Source: G963664115 sp965216035 (GTDB lineage: Bacteria; Acidobacteriota; Terriglobia; 20CM-2-55-15). From it: DNA of 64,000 bases. Within the stretch, counting starts at the first letter, position 1. Every line of letters begins with the position of its first letter. The position numbers and the translations under genes are program-made. The stretch lies in assembly GCA_965216035.1 (NCBI GenBank), contig CBDCFM010000015.1, positions 1-64,000 on the forward strand. Direction: 5' to 3'. Below, one piece after another: positions 17,029 to 25,393 of this stretch. The notes under the pieces are model-generated. The model searched no databases and was not told the origin of the DNA. It saw nothing but the letters and a program-made list of their open reading frames with translations.

Positions 17029-17059
17029 AGCGGCGGTGTCTTCGGGACCGCCGCTTTTT
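17029..17059 (+). terminator. Rho-independent terminator of groEL
   Basis: A perfect 9-bp stem AGCGGCGGT/ACCGCCGCT with a 9-base loop, followed by TTTTT, 29 bases after the groEL stop codon. It isolates groEL from the aldolase gene. Confidence 0.93.
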
Positions 17060-17208
17060 CTATTCGGGGTGATTCTTATCATGCAGAATTAAATCCGGTG
17101 TTCACGATATGATTGGTATACGTATCTGGCGACCGGGGTGCCCAGCCCACAGGTTTTACCGGCAGGGATTGTCGAACACGAACGTCCATTGGTGGAGATG
17201 TAGGCAGA

Positions 17209-17886
17209 ATGAAACCAAGAGTGATTCGCAGAATTGAACGGGCGGGTCCAGACGTCGCGAAAAAACTTGGCGAATATGGAGTCGCAACGGTTCATGAAGC
17301 CCAGGGCCGTAAGGGGCTCATGAAGCCCTATATGCGCCCGATCTACCCAACGGCCAAGGTAGGAGGGACAGCGGTGACGGTGTTGTCGCATCCCGGAGAC
17401 AACATCATGATCCACGCTGCGCTCGACGTGGTCCAACCCGGCGACGTGCTCGTAGTGGCCCTGCTGGCCGATTCTACGGATGGTATGTTCGGCGACCTGA
17501 TGGGCGTGTCCTGCCAAGTCCACGGGGTACGGGGTCTGGTCATCGACGCAGGTGTGAGGGACACGACTGATCTGACTGCGATGAATTTCCCAGTGTGGTC
17601 GCGGGCTATCCACTCCCAGGGGACTGTAAAGGCCACTCCGGGTTCGGTAAATGTGGATGTGGTTTGCGCAGGAGCACTGGTGCGGCCTGGAGACGTCGTT
17701 GTCGCCGATAACGATGGCGTCGTCGTCGTCCCACGCGAAACGGCTGAAGAAACCTGCCGGAGATCCGAAGAGCGCATCGCCAATGAGAAAACAACTCGGC
17801 AGCGGCTGCGAGCCGGCGAGTTGAGTTTGGATGTTCACGGATTGCGGGAGAAGCTGCGCGGGATGGGCGTCGAGTTCGAAGAGTAA
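17209..17886 (+). CDS. RraA-fold aldolase, LigK-like (4-carboxy-4-hydroxy-2-oxoadipate aldolase)
   Basis: A 225-aa protein from ATG 17209, with GGTGGAG 11 bases before it. The RraA/LigK fold is shown by GVATVHEAQGRKG, GGTAVTVLSHPGDNIMIHAAL, the substrate/metal loop GDLMGVSCQVHGVRGLVIDAGVRD and GDVVVADNDGVVVVPR. The arginine and aspartate of GVRD coordinate substrate and metal in this family. LigK/ProA cleaves 4-carboxy-4-hydroxy-2-oxoadipate to pyruvate and oxaloacetate, the last step of 4,5-meta-cleavage of protocatechuate and gallate. The next gene is the matching ring-cleavage enzyme, which supports this over an RraA RNase-E-inhibitor role. The intermediate hydratase/hydrolase steps are not in the window. 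Confidence 0.85.
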   Translation: MKPRVIRRIERAGPDVAKKLGEYGVATVHEAQGRKGLMKPYMRPIYPTAKVGGTAVTVLSHPGDNIMIHAALDVVQPGDVLVVALLADSTDGMFGDLMGVSCQVHGVRGLVIDAGVRDTTDLTAMNFPVWSRAIHSQGTVKATPGSVNVDVVCAGALVRPGDVVVADNDGVVVVPRETAEETCRRSEERIANEKTTRQRLRAGELSLDVHGLREKLRGMGVEFEE

Positions 17887-18015
17887 ACTCGGGACAGACA
17901 CCGGATCCAATGAACGTGCGGATTACACGGTCCGGTGTTCGCGTGAACCCGCAGCGTAGCAAATTGAGGCATGGCGCCGAGCACAGTGAAAGTCCGGAGC
18001 GCATGAGAAAGAAGT

Positions 18016-19185
18016 ATGGGTGAGATCGTTGCGGCAATGGCGACCTGCCATGCGCCCTATCTTCTCTCCGGATCCCCCGAAGAGAAAGATAGTGACCTGG
18101 ACTTGACGGCGGCGGCCATGAGGGAGCTGGGGACAATCTTGGATGAGACCCAGCCGGATGTTCTCCTTTTCATGGGGAGTGACCACCTGGAGACATTCTC
18201 CATGACCTGCCTGCCGACTTTCGCAATTGTCGCCGGGAGCACGGCCGTCGCCGAATACGCTGGACACGAATTCGAACGTCCCATTCACAGGGAGCTTGCC
18301 GAGCACCTGCTCGATCAACTCGTCCGCTCCGGTTTCGATATGACCTATTCGGAGGATGCGCTTCTGGGGCATACCTATGCCGTCCCATTCGACATCATTC
18401 TGGGGGATCGCGACATCCCGGTTGTCCCCTTTCATACGAACGTATATTTGCCACCGCTCCCCAGTCTCCGTCGCTGCGAAGCATTGGGCCGGAGGGTTGC
18501 CGAGATCATGGAGTCGCGTCCGGAGCGCTTCGCGATACTGGCCAGTGGCGGGATGTCGCACTTTCCTGGAACAGAGCGATATCCGGCACCGGCCTACGAC
18601 TTTGACTACTGGTTGCTGGGCGAGTTGGAAAAGGGCAATACCGACGCTCTGCTCGAAATGACCGTCGAACAACTCGACGAGGTGGGTAACACGGAGTTGC
18701 TCAACTGGGCTGTGATGTTCGGCGCCATCGGCAAACGGAAGGGAGAATTGCTCCAGTACACACCGACCTGGCACCACGGACATGGGATGGTGCTGTTTAT
18801 CCCTGAAAGAGGGAAGAGACCTTCGAATCTCAAGAAAGTGGGCCGATATGACTTCAGGAACAAGGGGTTTGAGTTTTACGCCCACCCGGATGCGGAGGCC
18901 TACAAGCTGAACAAACTCCTTTACGCGGTCCGCACGGAGTCCGGGATGCGGGCGCGCGTGATCGACGATTTCGATGGTGTTACCGCTGAGTGGGCATTGA
19001 CCTCTGAGGAAAAGAAAGCGGCCGAGGCGCTGATCGATGTGAAGCAGGCCGGCTCCGTTAGCGATTTCTGCAGGCCGCTGGTCAAGGCCGGCGTTCACCC
19101 ATTGCAGGCGCTGATGGCATTGCACGTGATTTACGTTGATCATTGCCGACGGAGCGAATCGGCTGAAGACGGCTCTGAAGGGTAA
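18016..19185 (+). CDS. Fused LigB-LigA class III extradiol ring-cleavage dioxygenase
   Basis: A 389-aa Fe(II) dioxygenase. The N-terminal LigB domain (1-285) has iron-ligand positions in ATCHAP (H12) and GSDHLETF and the catalytic-type histidine in GGMSHFPG, with TWHHGHGM nearby. Residues about 295-380 are a LigA-type helical domain (YKLNKLL, WALTSEEKKAA, GVHPLQAL). Protocatechuate 4,5-dioxygenase keeps LigA and LigB as separate subunits, whereas gallate dioxygenases (GalA/DesB) fuse them in the order seen here. A gallate- or methylgallate-type substrate is therefore more likely than protocatechuate, but this is inference. It lies 129 bases after the LigK-like aldolase on the same strand. Confidence 0.87.
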   Translation: MGEIVAAMATCHAPYLLSGSPEEKDSDLDLTAAAMRELGTILDETQPDVLLFMGSDHLETFSMTCLPTFAIVAGSTAVAEYAGHEFERPIHRELAEHLLDQLVRSGFDMTYSEDALLGHTYAVPFDIILGDRDIPVVPFHTNVYLPPLPSLRRCEALGRRVAEIMESRPERFAILASGGMSHFPGTERYPAPAYDFDYWLLGELEKGNTDALLEMTVEQLDEVGNTELLNWAVMFGAIGKRKGELLQYTPTWHHGHGMVLFIPERGKRPSNLKKVGRYDFRNKGFEFYAHPDAEAYKLNKLLYAVRTESGMRARVIDDFDGVTAEWALTSEEKKAAEALIDVKQAGSVSDFCRPLVKAGVHPLQALMALHVIYVDHCRRSESAEDGSEG

Positions 19186-19410
19186 GAGGCTTCTGCCCCA
19201 CCTCGCGCAATGGGCAGCACTAAATTTCTGGCTGTAGGGAGGACCACGCGCGGAAAGGTGTGAATGCTCCACGGAAGCCGCTCGAGGCAGATTCGGCTGC
19301 TTTTTGAAGACCGGTCATGATGTAGGAGGGCGCCCTGACGTCGACGGTCACGTTGTGCAGGTTAACGGGTCGCGCCATTCTGGGTCATGTGAGCGATAGA
19401 CAAAGGATCA

Positions 19411-20586
19411 ATGATCGGCGAACGAACTGACGTCCTCGTGAGTCAGAGCTGGGGTAGAATCGGCTATAACGTCGTCCGAAGTCTGGGCAGGCGAGGGCTA
19501 ACGGTGGTCGTCGGGACCGACAAGTTCGGGGGGACGGCGCCTTTGTCGAAATACGCATCCGCACGATTCCGACACCCTTTACCGAACATCGAGACAGCGG
19601 CGTTTCTTAATAGCATCAAGACAGCCCTCGTCGAATACGCCCCTCGGGTCTACCTTCCATTGGGTGACGATACCTACGTCGTCGCGAGACACCTCAGCCA
19701 ACTTGAGGACAGCGGGGTCTCGATTCCCGTGGCTCCTTTCGAAACGATCCGGACCCTATACAAGAAAAACGAAGCCATGGCTCTGGCGACGTCGCTCGGA
19801 ATACCCACGCCGGAGACCATCGTTCCGACCTGCAAGGAGGACATCATAGGCTTCTGCAGGCAGTACGGTTCTCCTATCGTTTTGAAGTGTTTGAGTGCGT
19901 CGGCGAGCCGGGGCGTGTTCTACTTCAACGCGGACCAGATACGCCAATGCAATGGCGATCTGCCTCACCCGAAACTCGATTTCGGAAATTTCCTCCTGCA
20001 GCAGTACGTCAGAGGTGTGGGGTACGGTGTCTCTCTGCTGTTCAATCAAGGGCAGCTCCGGGCAAAATTTACACATAAGAGGTTAAGGGAACGATTTCGG
20101 GCGGGTGGGATGAGTACTCTGAGGACCGGCGTGGTGAATCCCGTGCTTGAGGAATACGCGGAGAGGCTTCTCGAGGCAGTCGGTTTTCATGGTGTCGCTA
20201 TGGTCGAATTCAAGCACGACGATAAATCCGCCGAAACCTGGCTTCTCGAAGTCAATCCGCGCTTCTGGGGTTCCCTGTCGTTAGCTATTCAGTCCGGAGT
20301 CGACTTTCCCTATCTCCTGTACAGGATGGCGACAGACGGCGATATCTCGCCCGTAACCCGTTATGAAACGGGCAAGGTAGTCAAGTGGATACTAGGTGAT
20401 TTGAGCAGAATTCTGAACTGGAATGTGGGCAGTGGGCGTTGGCCCGGCCGGGTCAACGGATACGACGACTTTTACTGGGACGAGCCGTTTCTCTTCATGC
20501 GCGATGCAGGGCTGTCCCTGCGGAAGCAACTTGGGACCAGAAACTGGACCGCCGAGGATTGGGACCTTGACATTGAACAGCTGTAG
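19411..20586 (+). CDS. ATP-grasp carboxylate-amine ligase-type enzyme
   Basis: A 391-aa ATP-grasp protein. The N-terminal preATP-grasp domain has VLVSQSWGRIGYNVVRSL. The nucleotide-binding segment runs from about residue 125 (KKNEAMALATSLGIPTPE, IVLKCLSASASRG) to the metal-binding WLLEVNPRFWGSL near 285. Enzymes of this fold join a carboxylate to an amine, thiol or hydroxyl using ATP, and this subgroup is frequent in polysaccharide and cell-surface clusters. It starts a run of three genes with the HAD protein (18 bases later) and a GT2 glycosyltransferase. The substrate is unknown; modification of a surface sugar with an amino acid or similar group is a guess from context. Confidence 0.8.
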   Translation: MIGERTDVLVSQSWGRIGYNVVRSLGRRGLTVVVGTDKFGGTAPLSKYASARFRHPLPNIETAAFLNSIKTALVEYAPRVYLPLGDDTYVVARHLSQLEDSGVSIPVAPFETIRTLYKKNEAMALATSLGIPTPETIVPTCKEDIIGFCRQYGSPIVLKCLSASASRGVFYFNADQIRQCNGDLPHPKLDFGNFLLQQYVRGVGYGVSLLFNQGQLRAKFTHKRLRERFRAGGMSTLRTGVVNPVLEEYAERLLEAVGFHGVAMVEFKHDDKSAETWLLEVNPRFWGSLSLAIQSGVDFPYLLYRMATDGDISPVTRYETGKVVKWILGDLSRILNWNVGSGRWPGRVNGYDDFYWDEPFLFMRDAGLSLRKQLGTRNWTAEDWDLDIEQL

Positions 20587-20604
20587 CAATTGAGGACGGA
20601 CGGC

Positions 20605-21189
20605 ATGGGGCTGGTGTTCTTTGATTTCGACGGGACGCTGACAAGGCGCGACACGATCGTGCCATTCGGTCTTTTCCTTGCTCGCAGGAGCCGGCACAAG
20701 TATCTTAAAAGCGCCCAACTCGTAAGGCTGATCAGTCTCCTGAAGTTCCGTATTCTCTCGAATCATCAGTTTAAGGAGCGATTCTGCGATTCGTTACTCA
20801 CAGGTGAATCCGAGCGGACTATTGAAGGTCTTGCTCGTAGGTTTGTCGATGGGTATGTGCAGAGGAACCTCAACACTCCGGTGCTCGAAGTGATGCGCGG
20901 TCATCAGGAGAATGGCGACCATGTTTGTCTGGTGTCGTCCAATTTCACTTTTTTGCTGCGTGTTTTCGGGGACACGCGGGATGTAAGTAGTGTATTCGCA
21001 ACCGACGCTGAGACGGCCGCGGGACGTTTCACGGGAAGGCTCAGCGGACGTGCGTGCGATGGCCCAGAAAAACTCTCGCGCGTACTGGCTTATTTTGAAC
21101 ACAAAGACGTCAGGGAAGCCACAGCATATGGCGACAGCAGAGGTGATCGTCCGCTGCTCGCTTTTGTGAAGAATGCAGTGTGGGTGTGA
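20605..21189 (+). CDS. HAD-superfamily IB phosphatase
   Basis: A 194-aa protein from ATG 20605 preceded by TTGAGGACGG. It has motif I DFDGTLTRRDT, motif II LVSSNF, motif III lysine in GPEKLSRV and motif IV YGDSRGDRPLL, so the catalytic set is complete. SerB-like subfamily IB enzymes remove phosphate from small metabolites. It may dephosphorylate a sugar or lipid intermediate of the surrounding glycan cluster. It is coupled to the next gene: its TGA overlaps the GTG start at 21186. Confidence 0.85.
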   Translation: MGLVFFDFDGTLTRRDTIVPFGLFLARRSRHKYLKSAQLVRLISLLKFRILSNHQFKERFCDSLLTGESERTIEGLARRFVDGYVQRNLNTPVLEVMRGHQENGDHVCLVSSNFTFLLRVFGDTRDVSSVFATDAETAAGRFTGRLSGRACDGPEKLSRVLAYFEHKDVREATAYGDSRGDRPLLAFVKNAVWV

Positions 21190-22097
21190 GCGACAACGAG
21201 GCACATGAGTTCAGCGTAATCATCACGTCCTGGAACCAGCGGGAGTTCATAGGCGACGCGGTCGATTCGGCGTTGGCGTTACGCCCGGCTCCCCTGGAGA
21301 TTTACGTTGTCGATGACGCTTCTAATGACGGCAGCCAGCAACTTCTTAGGGCTTATGGGGAGGCCATTTTTCTGGTCTGCCTGGAGGCGAACCGAGGGAA
21401 GGGAGGCGCACGGAATTGTGGCGCCGCGCTGTCAACGGGCGAGTATCTTGTATTCCTTGATGGGGACGACACCTTCCTGCCATGGGCCCTCGATGTCTAC
21501 CGCCGACTGGTTCACAGGGAGCCCCCCGAACTGATCGTTGGCCGCATGCTCTGGTTTAGGGGAGGCATGCCACCGGTCCCGCCGCAACCGCATCATATCA
21601 AGTTCGTCGAATACGACGACTATTTGCAGAAGGACCGGCCGACCGCTATCGGTGCAAGCGCCTTGGTGGTCCGCCGTCAACGCCTGGCAGAAGCTGGGGG
21701 ATGGGGCGATATGCCCGTCAATCAGGACCAGGATCTGGTCATCAAATTGGGTGCTTCCGGCCGAACGATCTGCATACTATCGCCGCCAACGACGTATCAC
21801 AGGGGGCATCCGGGGCAGACCGTGAATCAGGTGCTGCCCTATATCGCCATAATGTACGAGATCGTCCGCAAGGAGCGGGAGGGTCTTTACCCCGGAGGCC
21901 CGGGGCGCCGGGTCGACAGGTTGGCCCTCCTGGGCGGTCTGGTGTATCACTGGGTTAAACGTCCTTTTAGGGACGGACTCTACAGTGCTGGTGCGCGGCT
22001 GCTGGTGCGGGCGTGGTTTCCCGTATTGATCGCTATCACCAGAAAGGCCCGTGTCGCAGTGGCCGGCAGGCGCCCTTTCGAAACGATTGATCTTTAA
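21186..22097 (+). CDS. Family 2 glycosyltransferase
   Basis: A 303-aa GT-A fold enzyme. The GTG start at 21186 overlaps the TGA of the HAD gene (GTGA), a classic coupling; an in-frame GTG at 21180 is an alternative. It carries FSVIITSWNQREFIGDAV, YVVDDASNDGSQ, the nucleotide-sugar DXD site in FLDGDDTFLP, and a Q-D-QD motif (VNQDQDLVIKLG). It transfers a sugar from a nucleotide donor, probably at the inner membrane, although only a hydrophobic C-terminal stretch suggests membrane association. It converges on the ABC transporter gene. Confidence 0.88.
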   Translation: MSDNEAHEFSVIITSWNQREFIGDAVDSALALRPAPLEIYVVDDASNDGSQQLLRAYGEAIFLVCLEANRGKGGARNCGAALSTGEYLVFLDGDDTFLPWALDVYRRLVHREPPELIVGRMLWFRGGMPPVPPQPHHIKFVEYDDYLQKDRPTAIGASALVVRRQRLAEAGGWGDMPVNQDQDLVIKLGASGRTICILSPPTTYHRGHPGQTVNQVLPYIAIMYEIVRKEREGLYPGGPGRRVDRLALLGGLVYHWVKRPFRDGLYSAGARLLVRAWFPVLIAITRKARVAVAGRRPFETIDL

Positions 22098-22125
22098 GAA
22101 CCGACACGATAGATGTCATCGGTTC
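22098..22125. terminator. Bidirectional hairpin between convergent genes
   Basis: GAACCGA and TCGGTTC form 7-bp arms around a 14-base loop between the ends of the GT2 gene (22097) and the ABC transporter gene (22168). There is no T-run, so termination strength is uncertain. Confidence 0.4.
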
Positions 22126-22167
22126 GATCCGAGTCGCGCTCAATCTTGTCTTCAACAGGGGGCAAGG

Positions 22168-23988
22168 TTAAACAGGCATATCGGAGTCATCCGACACAGA
22201 AACCTGGTCCGTCGCAGGAGTATCGGATATTTCTCCTGGATTGACAAATCGATCTGCCAACAGGCCACTCTGTTGCGTATACAGATCATGGTAGCGGCCG
22301 CGACGATCAAGCAATTCTTCGTGGCTGCCCCGTTCGCGGATCTCTCCCTCCTCAAGAAACACGATCTGGTCCGCCCCTCGGATTGTGCTCAACCGGTGCG
22401 CGATCGCAAACACCGTTCTGCCTTTCATCAGTGCGCTCAACCCTTCCTGCACGTATGCTTCGCTCTCAGAATCCAGACTCGATGTCGCTTCATCCAGAAT
22501 CAGTATCCTCGGGGACGCCAGAATCGCACGCGCAATCGCAAGCCGCTGTCGCTGTCCGCCCGAGAGCTTGACTCCACGCTCACCGATGATTGTTTCGTAT
22601 CCTTGCTCAAATCGTTCTGCGAATTCGTCTACGTGGGCGATTTGAGCTGCGCTTAACATTTCGTCGTCTGAAGCGTGGGGGCGCCCGAAGAGGATGTTTT
22701 CCCGTAAGGTTCCATCGAACAAAAAGTCTTCTTGCAGCACGACGCCAAGTTGAGAACGATACGAGGCCGTTGTTACAGTGGAGAGATTGACGCCGTCGAC
22801 CAGCAATCTGCCCTCCGACGGCTTGGCGAATCCCGCGACGAGGCTGACCAGGGTACTCTTTCCGGCACCGGAAGGCCCGACGAGCGCGGTGACGGTTCCA
22901 GGAAGAGCCTCGAAGTCGAAGTCTCGTAGGACAGGATTGCCTGGACTATACTCGAACGATACCTGTTCGAAGCGAATATGACCTTCTATTTGGTCAATCA
23001 CCTGCGTGCGTTCAGGATCCTCATCCTCGGGCCGTTCCGAGAGCACTTCGTTGATACGATCGAGTCCCGCCGCCGCTTCGCTCACCTGGTTGCCGATCTC
23101 TACGAACCGAACCGCGGGAGAGGTCCACAGGCGAACGTACAAGGCGAACGCGGAAACTTCGCCGATACTCATCGAACCATTCAGGAGTACGCGGCCTCCG
23201 ACGACGATGCCTCCGACGGTAACCAGCCCCAAAAACGACGTTGAAATAAACTGCATTCTTGCCTGAGCTTCCATAAGATGCCGGATCTGAACGAACAATC
23301 GTTCCGCACCGGCGGCGAACACTCCTGTCTCCCTTGCTTCCGAATGAAAACCCTTGATGACCCTTATCCCTCCCAAGGACTCGACGAGGCGTCCGGTGAG
23401 CTCTGCCTGGATCCGGCTTCTTTCTCGGAACATTGGACGCAGAGTCAGGATGGGTTTTCGAATGACGAGACCGAACGTCACGATGGCAAGAAGCGCGACG
23501 AAACTCAGGAAGGGGTCGATGCGAAGCATCATGACGAATGCAAAGATAGCCGTGAGCGCACTGCCCACGAAATTGACCATTCCAACGCCGACTAGGTTGC
23601 GGACGCCTGCGACATCGGACATGATTCGCGAAACTAGGGCCCCTGTCTTGTTTGCGTCGAAAAAACGTAGCGGCAGTCTGGCGATGTGCTGCTGCACGCG
23701 GATGCGCATGTCGGTAATCAAACGGAACGCAGGAATACTCACGACTCTGTAGACGAAGAATGAAGTGATAGCCTGCACCAGGATCGCCGCGCCTACGGCT
23801 CCCGCGATTGGGACCAACAGATTCTGCCTTCCGCCGAGGACGACGTCATCAAGGATGAATTGACTCGATCCGGGCAGAACCAGGCCCGCCGCCCTGTTGA
23901 TAGAGAGCAGCAGGAAACCGACGAGGAAGGAAGCCCTACGGTCCCGGATGAGCTCGCGGACTTCACTATAGATTTGCAATGAGGGCAC
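22168..23988 (-). CDS. MsbA-like ABC exporter (fused permease-ATPase)
   Basis: A 606-aa half-transporter that would work as a homodimer in the inner membrane. The N-terminal six-helix domain includes LLSINRAAGLVLP and QAITSFFVYR, and the C-terminal ATPase has Walker A GPSGAGKS, signature LSGGQRQR, Walker B ILILDEATSSLD and the H-loop FAIAHRLST. Lipid A, lipid-linked glycan or peptide export are family options. Between the two glycosyltransferase genes, flipping of a glycolipid is likely by context. Its promoter lies in the 275-base gap shared with the divergent GT2 gene, where nothing else is recognised. Confidence 0.92.
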   Translation of the reverse strand: MPSLQIYSEVRELIRDRRASFLVGFLLLSINRAAGLVLPGSSQFILDDVVLGGRQNLLVPIAGAVGAAILVQAITSFFVYRVVSIPAFRLITDMRIRVQQHIARLPLRFFDANKTGALVSRIMSDVAGVRNLVGVGMVNFVGSALTAIFAFVMMLRIDPFLSFVALLAIVTFGLVIRKPILTLRPMFRERSRIQAELTGRLVESLGGIRVIKGFHSEARETGVFAAGAERLFVQIRHLMEAQARMQFISTSFLGLVTVGGIVVGGRVLLNGSMSIGEVSAFALYVRLWTSPAVRFVEIGNQVSEAAAGLDRINEVLSERPEDEDPERTQVIDQIEGHIRFEQVSFEYSPGNPVLRDFDFEALPGTVTALVGPSGAGKSTLVSLVAGFAKPSEGRLLVDGVNLSTVTTASYRSQLGVVLQEDFLFDGTLRENILFGRPHASDDEMLSAAQIAHVDEFAERFEQGYETIIGERGVKLSGGQRQRLAIARAILASPRILILDEATSSLDSESEAYVQEGLSALMKGRTVFAIAHRLSTIRGADQIVFLEEGEIRERGSHEELLDRRGRYHDLYTQQSGLLADRFVNPGEISDTPATDQVSVSDDSDMPV

Positions 23989-24263
23989 AGGCTCTAATTC
24001 CCATAGAAGACATCATCCTACCCGCTAGGAGTATTGTATCCGATGGCTTGGCATTCAAACTTCGAGCGACCTGTGCTGCAGTGAAGACGAGTCTGGATTC
24101 ACGTTCCCTTTGTTGGCTATAGTCGTCGGTCGCAGATTGGGTGATGATGCTCGGGTTTATGGATTGGCTCTAAAGATGCGGAAACCTATGTCTCGCGCAT
24201 TGCTGAACTAACCCCCGACTGGTGGGTGAGCCGCGATGGTTGAAGGTCAGGAGAGTGGTGTGT

Positions 24264-25196
24264 ATGGATGAAACCGCGAGATCGATCGCTTCCTCCGACG
24301 ATGGGCGGTTTGTCAGTGTGATCGTTCCAGTGTACAACGACCACGAGCGACTGCTCAGGTGTTTGTCTGCCCTTGAGAGTCAGCACTATCCGAGCAATGG
24401 CTACGAGGTCATTGTCGTGGACAATGGGTCCGATTTGGCGGTTGGACCGCAAGTAGCACGTTTTTCTCACGTTCGGACACTCCTAGAAGCTACGCCCGGT
24501 TCGTATGCAGCGCGAAATAAGGGAATCTCAGTGGCACGGGGATCAGTAATCGCGTTTACCGATTCTGATGCGGTTCCATGTCGCGACTGGTTGCAGAAGG
24601 GAGTCGAGGCGCTACTGGCAACGCCGCACTGCGGCGTGATCGGCGGTCGAATCGAGCTGTTCTGCAGAGATCCTGAGCGACCGACGGCAGTCGAACTGCA
24701 CGATCTGGTGTCGGCGTTCCCACAGGAGGCGTACGTCACAACATCCAATTTCGCGGCGACAGCCAACGTGTTTACCTTCAAAAGCATCCTGGATTCGGTA
24801 GGGTTGTTCAACGCCGCATTGAAGTCTTCTGGCGACAAGGAATGGTGTCAGCGGGTGTATCAAGCTGGATATCAGGTGAGATATGCCCCTGAGGTCCGGA
24901 TCGAACATCCGGCACGCCATTGCCTACGGCAGGTTTATCGAAAGATCCTGCGAGTGACCTGCGGAACCAGGGATCTGGAACGGCTGAGAGGTGTCGGTTC
25001 AAAGAACAGAGAGATCCGTGCCATCCTCTGGGACTTCCTCCCACCAGTCCGGAGGGCTTTCGTGTTAGCCACGAGCACGGCTTTGAAGGGACCTGGCCAA
25101 CGACTGCGTGTGGCGGCAGTGGCCACCGTGGCTCGTTACTTTCGAGCATGGGCAAGGATTCAGCTGTTGTTTCTCCCTCCGGGTCGAATACGATAG
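24264..25196 (+). CDS. Family 2 glycosyltransferase
   Basis: A 310-aa enzyme from ATG 24264 with AGGAGA about ten bases upstream. It shows FVSVIVPVYNDHERLLRCL, IVVDNGS, the donor-binding AFTDSDAVPCRDWL and a late D-KEWCQR motif. It differs from the other GT2 here in having GSYAARNKGI and a longer C terminus with basic helices (RVAAVATVARYFRAW). The acceptor is unknown. It is transcribed divergently from the ABC exporter and ends before the convergent CxxC protein gene, with about 200 bases between them and no clear gene in that interval. Confidence 0.86.
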   Translation: MDETARSIASSDDGRFVSVIVPVYNDHERLLRCLSALESQHYPSNGYEVIVVDNGSDLAVGPQVARFSHVRTLLEATPGSYAARNKGISVARGSVIAFTDSDAVPCRDWLQKGVEALLATPHCGVIGGRIELFCRDPERPTAVELHDLVSAFPQEAYVTTSNFAATANVFTFKSILDSVGLFNAALKSSGDKEWCQRVYQAGYQVRYAPEVRIEHPARHCLRQVYRKILRVTCGTRDLERLRGVGSKNREIRAILWDFLPPVRRAFVLATSTALKGPGQRLRVAAVATVARYFRAWARIQLLFLPPGRIR

Positions 25197-25393
25197 TCCG
25201 TACCAAAAGAATCTCTAACCAGCACGGTGTCGCTCCAGTTCCTGGCACTACGCGATTCTTTCTCGGTGCTCAGGCGACCAAACACCAGTGGGAGTGCAGT
25301 TTCGTGTGCCCGCAGTGTCAAGGCACTCATGGCCTCCAAGTCTTCACCGCCATCAGATCGATGCGTGGGCTCTCGAAGGCCGTCCGGCGCTCC

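Noticed and set aside
17923..19272. 449-codon ORF antisense to the LigB-LigA gene
   Set aside because: Codon-bias shadow of a real gene with an unstructured translation and no ribosome site.
25160..25330. Minus-strand ORF of about 56 codons starting at 25330
   Set aside because: It overlaps the 3' end of the GT2 gene and its ribosome site is too close to the ATG; no homology seen.
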